Shown piece after piece: positions 24,236 through 35,963 of a stretch of 64,000 bases of DNA. Under the pieces are notes generated by a model. It worked only from the letters and a program-made list of their open reading frames with translations. It searched no databases and was not told the DNA's origin. Position numbers and translations under genes: made by a program. Every line of letters begins with the position of its first letter. The first letter of the stretch is position 1. The DNA is from Callaeas wilsoni (lineage: Eukaryota > Chordata > Aves > Passeriformes > Callaeidae): NCBI GenBank assembly GCA_013398955.1, contig VWPU01012686.1, forward strand, positions 186,001 through 250,000, given 5' to 3'.

Positions 24236-27200
24236 AGAGTTTGAGGCCTGACAGCAATTGCTAGGACATGGACAGGGAGTGGGATGAAAGCAGGCTGGGG
24301 TCATGGCTGCTTGGTTCCAGGAAGCTTGTAAGTTCTGGGAAGGATGGAAAGCCCAAGAAATAGGACCACCCCAAAGTCCCTCTGATCCTTCTGAGCTGTG
24401 CAGGGACAAGGACATGGAGCTGAGCATCCCTTGTTCGTACCCAGGGTGGTACCCAGAACTTAGTCCACATCCTTGAGACTGTACAGCTGCCATTAATACA
24501 GAACAAGAGTCCTTTCTCCTGCCACGCATCTCAAAATGAATGTCAGCTGTCACTCAGATTTGGGGTTTGGCATTTCCCCCAAGTGCAGAGCCAAATCATG
24601 CAAAGCTCGTGGGATGTCCACTCAGTTAGTTAATCTCTCTGCTTTTGCTGTGTAAGAGACAAGCTCTGAGAAAAACAATTCCCTTTTAATGTCTAACAGG
24701 GAGTGAGACTATCTAGCACTGTTAGGGAATAACTCATTTCCTTCTGAAATGTCTCAGAAAAATAGAAATCCCTGCACCAAAAATGTGCTTTCATCAGGCA
24801 AAGGCCCCTGTTGTAACAGAAGAGGGATTGGTATGATTTTCTCAACAGATCCCAGTCTCTTGCCTGGAGGCACAGACATTTCTGCATGGAGCATCAGAGG
24901 GCATGGTTTGGCCTGTGCAGAGCAAGATGAACACAACCAAAATAGGATCATGCAATTGGCTTAGATAATAACTCATGCAGTAGTCTCAGGGAGGGTAAGC
25001 AATTCTGCTACACCTCACACCTCTGACTCTCATCTCCTCATGGCTTGTCCTAGAAACCATTTTTCTCTAATGCAACTAGAAGCGTAAAGAACGAACAAAG
25101 GTTGGGGAAAAAGATATCACTATTTATTGTTTCAAAATTTTAAGCAAGACATCCCACTCATTCCCCTAGTTTTGATGTTCCCTTGAAAATGTTGGTTTTT
25201 CAAGCTTGGGTGCATTAACATTACTTCTTGCTCTATCCCTCTTGTATTATTACTCTTTCCCTCTTTTTACTTTTTTCTTCCACATAAAAGAAAATGAGAT
25301 GGAAAAAACCACAAAAAAATGTCAAGACTGGCTAAACCAGGATTTACTTTATTAATGTAGCAGAAAAAAAAAATACAGTAGCATCTTTTGGAAACTTCCA
25401 GGAAATAACATGGTGTTTAAAAGCTTGGATTTTAATTCACCCTGAAATGTTTCTATTCTCATCCAGGTCTCCCAGTGCAATCCCGACTGCAGGATCCTTC
25501 CTGCCACAGAAGGGACATTTCTTTACCCATCATTTTCCTTCCTGCCAGGAGTGTCTTTACCCATCCTCCAGCACAAGCAGTTAGCAGTTGCTTCTCACAC
25601 CTGCAGCCTGCGTGTGCAGGGCACCACCGTGTCTGGCTCCTGCGTGCTCAAATCTGGCCCCTTTGGGCTGCAAGGGCAGCTCTGCCAGCTCAGGCAGACC
25701 TGCTGCCCTCAACTCAGACTTCTCCCTCCACAGTGTTGCTTTCGTGCAACACATATGTATATTATATCCACGAGGCTGGGTTTGCAGCTGCAAAAAAAGT
25801 TGTGCAGAGAGGTGGAGCTCATTCTGGGTTCAGCTTGTCTTTTTGCTGTTGTCCCACAAAGTGGAAAGGAGCTGCAATTTCTGTAATTCCATCGGGAGCC
25901 ATTCCTGTCCTGAGATGTCACTCCCTGGGATCGGTCCTCTCGTTATTACTCTCCTTTTATGGAAGCAAAACTCATCACCTGTGAGCAGCAGGCACCCCTC
26001 TCCTGTGTGGTAAACGGGTGACACCAGGCTTTCACCCCTGCCCCCATCTCAGCTCCCTGCCTTCAGGACTGAGTTAAGGGACCAAAGTGTGTAGGAATTG
26101 GTACCATGTGCTCGCGCTGCCTTCCCGGAGATTAGCCCCATATGGGGAGAGAGCTGCGCTCTCCTCCATTTGGGCTGGGGGTTGTCTAAATGTGTAGCAG
26201 GCATTCTTTGAATATATGTGACAGCCCAGGAGATAGACTTCAAACATCACCAAAACTGGCCCCTTCCCATTGATCTTTGAAATATACGGCCTGGCTTATT
26301 ATATTGTAAATATACTTTTAATACACAGTGTCTTAAAATATGTTCCTACCTGGCTGTAGAACCTACATTTCCTAACAACCAGTCTCTTTGGCTGTATCAT
26401 AAATGAGCAATGTATGGCCCCAGGTCAGTTCACCATTAACCCTGTGAATTACCCCACAGACTTAGGGTCGGATGCTGCGTAGGCTGGAGGACCAGGGCAT
26501 TAAGATGTGCAGCTTCCTGCCAAAACACGATACAGAAAGTAGCATCTCAGTAAGACCCAACGCCTGGTTGATGGGCCTTTGGTTTTGTTCAGGGTTATTT
26601 CTACAGGTAATAAAATACCAACACTTCTCAGTCTTAAGAGCAGCATATCTTAGGAAGGCCTTTGCACTTCATGCTTTAGGCATCAATGGGAAAATTGTAT
26701 GGCTTACCTGTAGCCTTACGTCTTCCTTCAAATTGTCTGTCAATAGCCATACAGTGCCTCACTGCCCAGTTCAAGTCAGGGTGATACAGGGTCTCAAGTC
26801 TGGAGGGATCCAACCAACAGCCCCTGAGCAATGTGTCACTTAATCCTTTTAATAGATTTTTCCAGCCCATTTATTGGAGACAGGCAAAATTGTTGAGAAC
26901 AGGCAGATGGCAGACTTTTTTTTTCCCAAATACTTTGAGATATTAGTGTTGCCATGCTGTTTCAAATTTTATTTTTGCTAAGTAGCAAAGGATTTTGTAT
27001 GAGAACATTGCAGAAAACAGCCTGAGATCGAACAATCCCTGTCAGCTTTACTTTAAATTCAAATAGCAGTAGGCAGTGACAACAGGTCTACAACTAAGAT
27101 TTCCAAAGACAAATATCATGACATGAAGGAAATCTCTGTGGGGTAGCCAACTGCATTGAATAAGGCAATGCCTGGATCTAGTTACAATGAGTTGCAAATG

Positions 27201-27958
27201 CCAGCTAGAAGTTTCTTGCATAGAAAGCAGAGATCTCAGAGGAAAATGCTCTGAGGTAGTAGGATGAATCCAGTCGCTGAATGGTTGCAAGGGATATGTA
27301 GGAAAAATATAAGAAATGGGTTAAGAAGAACAAGCACTATTGCACAGGTCAGAAAGCAAGGCAAGAAGTTGAGCCCAAATTCCCATGTGCTTTAAAAATC
27401 CCAGTGGTGGTGAGAAATTTGCTTTTCAGTTCAGATTCCTTGAGTTCTGCTAAAATTCTGCTGGAATTAACTGCCACTGTCTCCAGGACTAGAGGCAGAC
27501 AGCACAACAAATAGGGGCTACAAATTAATGTGGCTGAGATGGGATTGACCTCTCCACTTCCTGCCATCCTTCACTGAAAGGATGTATATAATTCTATTGT
27601 CACATTAACACAGGAATTTTGCATGACATTTTCTTAGTAAGAGAAAATGAGAGTAGAAGAAAGCACTCTGCAGCTTTTTGGATTTCTCTTGTATTCTGCT
27701 ACCGCCTGGAAATTGGCAGGTTCATGAAGGTGGCAATGCCTGGAGCTCAAACGCATGAGCCAGTTTGCATGGGCAACATGACACTGGTAAAAAAGTAATT
27801 CTGTATTTAAAATATTCACCTCAATATTTTGCAGGACTTGCAGGTGTTTTCTTCCCAGTGTACCTCACTCCATATACCCATCATGATGGGTCAGGGACAA
27901 GAGCAGGATGCTACCCACGGAATACTGCAGTCAGCTCTGGGATGTTCACATCTAATCA
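24236..27958. other. unique noncoding DNA, nothing recognised
   Basis: No gene, RNA gene or transposable element is recognised in this 3.7 kb. Overlapping frames at 25475-26013 reach 169 codons on the plus strand but use three frames at once and have no known domain. A let-7-like 12-base word near 27252 lacks a hairpin partner. Confidence 0.5.
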
Positions 27959-28425
27959 TAAGGATGTGAACCCTTTGGAACAGGTCCAGAGGAGGCCAGG
28001 TGATTAGAGGTTGGAGCACCTCACCTGTGGAGACAGGCTGAGAGAGTGGGGCTTGTTCAGCCTGGAGAAGAGAAGGCTCTGGGAAGATTTTATAGCACCT
28101 CCCAGTGCCTAAAGGGCTACAGGGGAGCTGAGGAGGAGCTTTTGACAAGGGTATGGAATGATAGGAGAAGGGGGATGGCATTAAACGAAAAGATGGGCAA
28201 TTTAGACTAGATATTAGGAAAAAATTCTTTACTGTGAGGGTGGTGAGGTCCTGGCATAGGTTGCCCCGAGAAGCTGTGGCTGCCCCATCCCTGGAAGTGG
28301 CCAGGACCAGGCTGGATGGAACTTGGAACAGGCTGGTCTAGTGGAAGGTGACCCTGCCCATGACAGGAGTGTTGGAATGAGATGATCTGTAAGGTCCCTT
28401 CCAACCCAAGCCAATCTATGATTCT
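27959..28425 (+). mobile_element. CR1 LINE, best-preserved 3' end in the window
   Basis: About 467 bp follow the CR1 consensus almost continuously: GGAACAGGTCCAGAGGAGG, GACAGGCTGAGAGAGTGG, TTGTTCAGCCTGGAGAAGAG, TTCTTTACTGTGAGGGTGGT, GCCCCATCCCTGGAAGTGG, GGTCTAGTGGAAGGTG and AAGGTCCCTTCCAACCC, ending in CTATGATTCT. This is the C-terminal end of ORF2 plus the 3' untranslated region. It is 5'-truncated and carries small indels that break the frame, so it is a fossil of a fairly recent family. It is on the plus strand. Confidence 0.95.
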
Positions 28426-31400
28426 TTCCCAGAGCATGTAAGACCAGGGCAGCCACGACACGAGGCTGGAACACAGAAGGACCCTTCCTCAGGGGTTACT
28501 TGACCAGTTGATTTAGCAACCACTTGCCTCTACCATGAGCAGCTGGGCAGAGAGGAAGGTGGGAACCAGTCTCAGAATCTGAGTCTAGAGAAACCTTGCT
28601 GTCTTGCCAAGCCCTGCTTTCACACTTTTCTGCAGAAAGGTGAAGTCGAGAAAGTGCTTCCTTTGTAATTATACGTGAGATTCTGCCTTACCATTTGACT
28701 TTCAGAGATGGAACTTTTTTAGGAGAAAAAACAGCAAAAGTGAATGTCTTCAGAATCCAAATCACACGGCCTGGTAAGGCTGCAAATAGATTCTGCATTT
28801 GAGGGAGATTTACTTGTCACTCAACCTTGCATTCCTGTCCTTAACCCAGTGACCAACCTAAACCAGCCTCAGGCTCAGCAGAACGTTCTGTACACGTTTT
28901 CTTGCAAAAAATAGGTCTAAACCAATCTCTTTTCCCTTTCCCCACAAAATCCCAGTGTATCTTAGCTAAACCTGCTTAGAGGTGATCCTTCAATGGCTGT
29001 TTTTCTTGTACATGATTTCCCCAGTCCACTCCCTACAAAAGCTTGGCTTCTTGGGAAGGAAAATGCCAAATAGGTTAGGAAAAGGCCTTTCCTAGCTTTG
29101 CTAGTTGCCAAGAAGAAAAATACATTTTAAAAAGCCATAAAAGTGTAATTCTCCTCTACACACATTCTAATAAATCAAAGATAGCTAAAAGGATTTTCTT
29201 CAGTGAAAGAAAAATCATCATTTCTTGCCCTATACAAAGTGTGGAAGTTTTAGTCTGAACAGAGAAATTTTACAGAGAATTATGGTCATATGAAACCAAA
29301 GGGCTAGAAAGAAAATCTCAATGTAACCCAAGCACTGGCTTTTGGTATTATGAAAGCTATAATGTATGAAACACTACAGATCTATGGGAAATATATTCCT
29401 TTCCATGAGAGGAATTGTCAGAGCAAAATGTCTATGAACCAAGATTGATTACACAGAAACTGTTTTTCCACTTGACATTTATTTTGCAGAGATATTAATG
29501 AGGAAACAATTTCTTTTCTCTGCAGTTCAACCTGAGGTCATTCCCCAAGTCTGTTATCAAGCTAGACAGCCCAACTGAATGTATCTAATACATGCATTTG
29601 AGAGATGAACTATGGTAGGTATATTTGAGGAACCACAATTTCATTTTAAACTACTTTAATTGAGTGAAAAAGTGTTCCTTGGGCTCTGACTGATCAGTCT
29701 GCCTAGTTTCTGCACAGGGCCTGAAGGACCGCTGTAGGCCTGCACATGCACTGTTTGTGCCTACAGCAACTCTTTTAATTGTTCTCAAGAAATCTCTGCT
29801 CTCATTAATAAAGCAGAGAGATCTCCAGCAGACCTGGTTGGGGAGAAGGTCATGAACGTGAGTACTGGCACTTGTGCCCAGATGCTTATTCTGCAGGCAG
29901 CCTGCACCCACTGTGAGGGGCTGAGCACCAGGATTTCCACTGCAAAGGACACAGATCATGCGTGGTGGCTCCTCTGGACTGACAGCACATTTATTGTCAA
30001 TGCTTAAAGCAGATAATTTATGTCACTACCACGAAACGAGCCTCAGTGGGTGTTAGTGCAATAGTATCTTGCAAACCATAGTGGCTGAAGAGTGGGTACA
30101 AGAAATATCCAGCCATCTCTGTGGCAGGAGAGCTCATCAGGGCAGATGTGGGGAGCTCTGAGATTGGCCACAGATTTTTTTATAACTTTCTATCCTAGAA
30201 AGGTTATTGAAAATCTCATTTTTGTCTCCTCTTCCTCTGTCACTCCCAGGTACCTAGTGTAACACCTGAGATCTGAGTGTATCAGAACCATCAAAATGTT
30301 CTTTTTATAGACAGTGAGAAAAGGCAGGCAGCATGATATAGGGGTGACCTCCCTTCTGACACAGAGGGTAGGGCTCATCCCAGCAATTTTTGGCTGTGTT
30401 AATGCTATGGTTCTGATTTACACTGTAACTGCTATCTGCTCCTTTCACAGCCAGTGAAGAGGAACAGATACCTCCAGGGAATGAGGAAAATAACTTCTTC
30501 TTCATACAAGGGTGTTCGACAGACGGGGTGAATCTGCATCAAAAGGTGTTCAACAAACAAGAGATATCCCAAATGACAAGTGCAAATTAGATGCTGAGCT
30601 TTCAGGTAGCTGCATCTGGTGGAAAAAAAGTCACACATTTGTAAATACTTGCTCTTGCAGCCCCCCAGGTAGGCTGTAGGAATATGTGGATGGCTTTCAT
30701 GGCCAAAGCAGGATTTGCTTCTGGCCCCTGGATGGTCCTTTGCTATCAGTGTGTGCTGTGGTGACCACTTAATGCAAGGCAGCTGTGAAGCAGCAAAGCA
30801 AGTAACCCAAACATCCAGAGCTGCACTTCCTCCAAAATCCCCTTTCCCCATAGGTGAGTTTTCAGATAATCAAGGGTTTATACCTCTACCCTGGTCCAGG
30901 CATACCCTACTCAGCCACGGACTGGGAGAGATAAAAGGGTCAGAAAGAAATGTGCCAAGGGATAAGCTCTGCCAGTGTCCCAATACTGGGATTTCTTGCG
31001 CTGTGATCAGCTTCTATAAAGCAGCACCTTCCCTGAGAGAGTCTTGCTCTCTGCCATGAATCCCCAGGGCAGCTGGACAAATCCAATCATCTGGCAACTG
31101 GGGATGAACCTTGCTGATTGGAACGTTGGAGAAAATAATTGACCCATGTTCATCAACAGCTGAACATCCATGTTCCTTTCTGAAGGAGAAACTTCAGGAT
31201 TGCCCTATATGCAGGAAAAATGGAAGAGAGGTATATGCCGAGTAAAGCCAGCAAATCCCAAGGGATACAGACAGCATCCTGCTCTCTTCAAAAACTTGTG
31301 GGATGCTGTCCAGAAGACCGCTGCCTGAGGACAAGCAGTGGGGAGGACACAGAGTACCCAGCTCCCGTCCAGAGTTCCCTGCAAGGCATTCCTTGCCATG

Positions 31401-33329
31401 ACAGTGGGGCCAGAATGAGGAGATGGCAACAGACCTTGGAGGGGGGAAGTGTTCAGGTCCAAAACTTGTCAGAGAGAGGAGAGTGGTTTTTTCTGATGAT
31501 CCCTCCTGTGTTTCCTTGATTGCAGCCACCGCTTTGGAGGAAGAGGCATGTGCAGCGTTCTCTGCTCTCTGTAAAGAAGGAGCTTGAGGACGTTCAGCTG
31601 CTTATTGCTGCTGCTAGGCTGCATGGATAAGCAGCAGCCTCCAGCCCCCAGGGAGGCTGAGCCAGCCCTAAATCCACCTCAAAGCAGAAAAGAACATTAT
31701 GGCCTGTGCGTGAGGGTCTTAGCTTCTCACACGGCTCCTCTACTCCAGTTTTATGGCGTGAAGAACACAGCCCTTACGACAGCAGCTCAGCTGCATTTTT
31801 CTTGGCAAGCTCATTCCCACCGGACATCAGTCAGGCGCTCTTCGGAGTGGAAACGAAAAGGAGCGAGAAGTGGCCCCCTTGAAGTTCTGCTCAGCTGGGC
31901 TGCTCGTGTTCCTGAAAAACACATCTACCTTTTTATAACTCCCCGAGCTCACATTTGGGGAGCCTGGCTGGCAGTTTCCACATGGGGTGTGGGAGGAGGT
32001 GCATGTCTGATGATAGGAAAGGTGTGTGTGCAGCCTGCAGTCCTGCAGACATGTAGAGAAAGGTGAGGTGGGTGCAGGGGCTGCCTTACGATGTGGATGT
32101 TTGGGATGGAAAGAGATGGAAAGGAGAGCTTCACAGAAGGAGGGAGATAGATGGAGACACCATGAGGGGAGGAGGGTTATTCCAAAGCCAGATCCAGGCA
32201 ACCCCCATTTCTGCCCCCAACACCCTCTCCCTTTTCCAGCCAATCCCACCACATCCCAAGCAGCACAGGACTCCAGCAGGACTGGGTGCCCGTGGGGAGG
32301 TGGCAGTGCTGGCAGACAGGGCCATGCTGGTTCTGCAGCTGTACAGCCCTCTTTCCTCTGCAGGTACATAGGACCTGATGGCTTTAAATCAGCAACAAGT
32401 AGTGCTCAATTACTTGCAGCTGCCCGAAGCCCTTTATGTTCAGTGGAAAGCCTGGCACTGGCTGGTGTGGTCTGTCTGCAATGGAGCCTTCTGGTAGAGG
32501 GGATTCACCTCCCTATTTCCTTGCTACATCCCATGCTACAAAACAGCGGTGCAGGACAGTCTGTTTTAGGGGCATGGGGTGAGAAGTTCTCTGCTTTTAA
32601 AGTATCAGTTGCTTCACAGAATTATTTTTCTTTCCAGCCTGGCAATGTCCATTTAAGGCAGTTAAAATAAATCCTGGCCTGATGCTGAAGCTAAGAGCTG
32701 ATGTCAAAGGGAGATAAAGCTGTTTAGTGGCAGAATGTTTAAAAAATAAGGTGGAATGTCCAATACACTTTTTCTGGTGAAGAAGATCAAATATATCCAG
32801 AGGGATTTGATGCCATTCCTGGTTTTTGCTTTGACATCCCAAGATCAGGAATTGGCAAGGCGGTTCCACCTGGGTTCTTTTTCGATGGGTTTAGTGTAGG
32901 TCTGAGCTAAGGGTGTTTCTTTTTGGGTGTAAGATGTGTGACTTTGTTCCTCCTTCTCTCAAGGAGAACTCCTGACATTCCCAAGCAGTCAGCCAAGCAC
33001 CGACTGGCGAGTTCTTGCTTTCCTGCGCCACCATAAAATCACTAGTTAATACCCGATTGCCTGAGCATTGGCCAGGAAAATGGACATGTGTTTGTATTTG
33101 ACTGCATTGCCAACATGTATGAGCCTCTGTCACAGGAAATCCCTGTCCGAGTTTGTTTGCATGTGTGATCTCACCAGTATCCCAGGTTGTGCACTCATAC
33201 AGACCTGGCACAAGGACTCCACTCCATTTGTACAAGTGCCAAATGCCATTTTCGTCTCTCTTCCTATTTGCATTTTCGTTTGCTTGTTGCTTGCCTTGCT
33301 TACCTGTACATGAACACACCTTTCCTCCC
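28426..33329. other. unique noncoding DNA
   Basis: No gene is recognised. The part from about 28900 to 29650 is notably AT-rich and free of long frames. From 30430 to 32670 frames of up to 214 codons overlap on both strands, several starting at GTG or other non-ATG codons, with no known domain. No transposable element ends are visible. Confidence 0.5.
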
Positions 33330-33615
33330 TGGGCATACATGGAGGGATTGTAGCACCTGTATTTACATATGAATTTCCAGCTAAGGCATTTGTGGGCAAG
33401 CCTGTGAACAAGTATTTCCCTGCTAGTGTATCTCTAAATAAGTGTTCACATGAGTGTTCTTTTGCCAGCAAATTCCTAGATAAATCCTCATCAGTTCATA
33501 TAAGTGCAAGTACTTGCTTTGGGATTTGCCTGCCAATATGTATCTAGAGATACACTTGCCTGAAAATTCATATCCACATGTGGCTCTGCATGCGAATGCT
33601 GGTTCAAAGAATCTC
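33330..33615. repeat. degenerate minisatellite with ~30-bp period
   Basis: Related units recur at about 30-base intervals. TTGCC words are at 33462, 33526 and 33556, with a related CTGCATGCGAATGC about 30 bases further on. The units share AT-rich middles such as CAATATGTATCTAGAGATAC and AAATTCATATCCACATGTGG. The same period shows in minus-strand translation as ten-residue units (GKCISRYILA then GKSQSKYLHL). Fainter relatives extend towards 33060. The array is old and diverged. It matches no transposable element that I know. Confidence 0.6.
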
Positions 33616-35172
33616 ACCTCGTGCTTTCCTTTTTTTACCTGCACCTTTTCAGCCTGGATTCTGCCACAATAAGTATTCACAAGAAAAGCAAGCAATGGGG
33701 AGGTGAATGCCTTCAAAGCAAATCACGGCTCTTATTCAGATGAATAGTGGAGAGTCTTTTCTTCTGATACTGTCCTTCCTGCTCTTGTGATATGCATATG
33801 ACTCTATATGTTTCCATTTGAGGCCCGAGGAACTCTGCTAGTTCCCCCCTGCTGCCCACAAGCCAAAAAGACGATAAGGGAATATAATGAACACAAACAA
33901 TGGTGGAGGCTGAATTTGACTTTTTTTTTTTCCTCCAGGGACAGACAGGACTCACAGATGTAGGAATATTATTGAATTCCTTTGGATACATTTGATCTCT
34001 CAGCCAAAAAAGTATGTGGGACATTTCCGCTTATTTTTAAAACATTCTGCCACAAAACAGTAATTCAATTAACGAAAGCTCCCACTGATGTCAGCCCTGA
34101 GCTTCAGCCTGGCTGAACATTTCTCTCTGCTGTACACACAAAAGCCACCTTAAAGGGGAGAGACTAATCTACATATGTTTGGAAAGGAAAAGCCTTCATG
34201 AAATCTTTTATGATTTAAAGTGAAGGCATGTAATGAACAAAGTGTGTTGCTCATTAAATGCACTCATGTGCAAGCAGGCCTCTGCCAGTTGGGTTGCAAT
34301 CTTTCAGCCCTGCCTAAGGTGGATCTGGAGCCATGGAAGGTGTCTGAGACTTTGCTGAGGCACTGCATGGCTCTCTCCTCTGAGCAGCCTGCTTCCCTTT
34401 GCTTCTTTCCCTCCTGGCAAAGGAAACGGGAAAGCGAACGTTGCTGCACTGTGAACTCAGCTTCATTTTCATGCATTGACTGAGGGCTCTGATTCTTCAG
34501 GTCAGAGCTGTTGAAAAGATACACTTTTCCTGGAATAACTCCCTCTCCCCACTCCCACCCCTCAAGCCCCAAACAATTGCCTTGGCCATATGTTTTGTAA
34601 AAAGCACTTTTCACAAAAACAACATCTTATGTGAAATAGAATCTGACAGCTCTCTTTTAATGAGACGTTAAATGTGAGGTTTTAATCTCATAAACCTCAG
34701 AAAATTCAGAAGCTGATCTTTCCCCAGAAGCTTTAACTCTGCCCCCTCGTGCATGTGCCCTCCAACAGGAGGGCTCGCCAAATGAGCACACAAAAATACT
34801 TTCCAATGAAACCCTGTGTGTATAATTCTGATGCCTCTCAGGTTGCAGGGGAAAGTGGAATTTAAACACAAATCAAAATCAGACAATTAAGGTTACTTAA
34901 AAAGTAATATCACAGACGTGTTATTCAACACCATTTGGGAATATGCAATAAGATATGGAGATAAACTGAGATGGAGAAGCTGAGGGGGCAATATGTTTGA
35001 AATATCCAGGTAGATGGATTAGAAAGCAAATCAGGCCTCCAGGACACTCACTCAGATGCAACCAGGCTGAGAGTACTTGAAAGTTGCTTCTGAGCCACAG
35101 CTGTTTGGAGCCATCCATGAAATGAATCTCATGGATCTCTGTCCATCCTCAGTGAGTGAAATCTATACATGG
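33616..35172. other. unique noncoding DNA, nothing recognised
   Basis: No gene, RNA gene or repeat family is recognised. A short pyrimidine run near 33920-33935 is the only simple sequence of note. Confidence 0.55.
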
Positions 35173-35196
35173 AAAAAAAAAAAAAAAAAAAAAAAA
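35173..35196. repeat. 24-base poly(A) tract
   Basis: This is an uninterrupted run of 24 A bases, the longest homopolymer in the window. No retroposed gene sequence is recognisable just upstream and no flanking target duplication is obvious, so it is recorded as a simple repeat. Confidence 0.9.
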
Positions 35197-35705
35197 GCTG
35201 ATGTTATCTAGAATCCTTTGCCAAGGGCAAGAGACTGTACTGGACACTGACAGTCTTGTCCTGCTCTGAAACGTGTCCCTTGCTCTGGAGCAGAGCCAGA
35301 GTCCACTGGATTGTGGGAGGAGAAGTAAATGAAGTTTGTCACGCTGCACTGCTTGGAGCGGCTGAGCTGAATCCTGGCATAAACAATGGATTTCACCTTG
35401 GAAAACCATGTGCACACCCAGGACAACCTCACATGGGCAGAGGAACATCCCATGGCTCTGTGGCCACAGGCATGGTCCCTGCAGTCTCCTGGTCTGCCAC
35501 TTCCAGCCACCTGTACACGCTGTGTGGTGCTCAGCTCAAGGGGATCAATGGAAATGTGGAAATACACAGTCACATCTTCTGGGCACCAGCATGGGTGGTG
35601 GAAGAGAGGGCTGGGGCTTAATGAGGGCCTCTTTTCCCAGCAGACATTTCCTGCAGTCTCATTGCCCAGGGAAGTGTGCCATGCTGTGGGAATGCTTGTA
35701 GCAGT
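35197..35705. other. unique noncoding DNA
   Basis: Overlapping frames of about 120 codons run on both strands. None has a recognisable domain. No repeat is seen until the CR1 copy that starts near 35706. Confidence 0.5.
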
Positions 35706-35963
35706 AGGGCAGGGGGAATTGTTTTAAACAAAAAGAAGGGATATTCAGTCTAGATACAATAAAGATATTCTTTACAATGAAGGTGGGGAAACAGTGGCAT
35801 TGGTTGCCTGGAGGGGTGGTAGATATTATATCCCTGGAAAAATTCAAGGCCAGGTTGGACAGGGCTCTGAGAAACCTGATCCAGTTGGAGATGTCTCTGC
35901 AGGGGATTTGGAACAAATGACCTTTAAAGGTCCCTTCCAACCTGAAGTATTCTACGTTTCTAT
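35706..35963 (+). mobile_element. CR1 LINE 3' fragment
   Basis: The plus-strand sequence follows the CR1 3' end: GTTTTAAAC, TAGATACAATAAAGATATTC, TTTACAATGAAGGTGGGG, CCCTGGAAAAATTCAAGGCC, AGGTTGGACAGGGCTCTGAG, then AAAGGTCCCTTCCAACC and a decayed terminal repeat ending TTTCTATT. About 258 bp remain. It is more diverged than the 28-kb copy but the same region of the element, and it is not coding. Confidence 0.9.

Noticed and set aside
27252..27273. TGAGGTAGTAGGATGAAT, similar to the 5' end of let-7 microRNA
   Set aside because: Only the first 12 bases match well, and no complementary arm lies within 80 bases downstream or upstream, so no precursor hairpin can form.
32026..32670. 214-codon plus-strand open frame
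   Set aside because: It starts at GTG, overlaps minus-strand frames of 180 codons, has low-information G- and S-rich composition and no recognisable domain.
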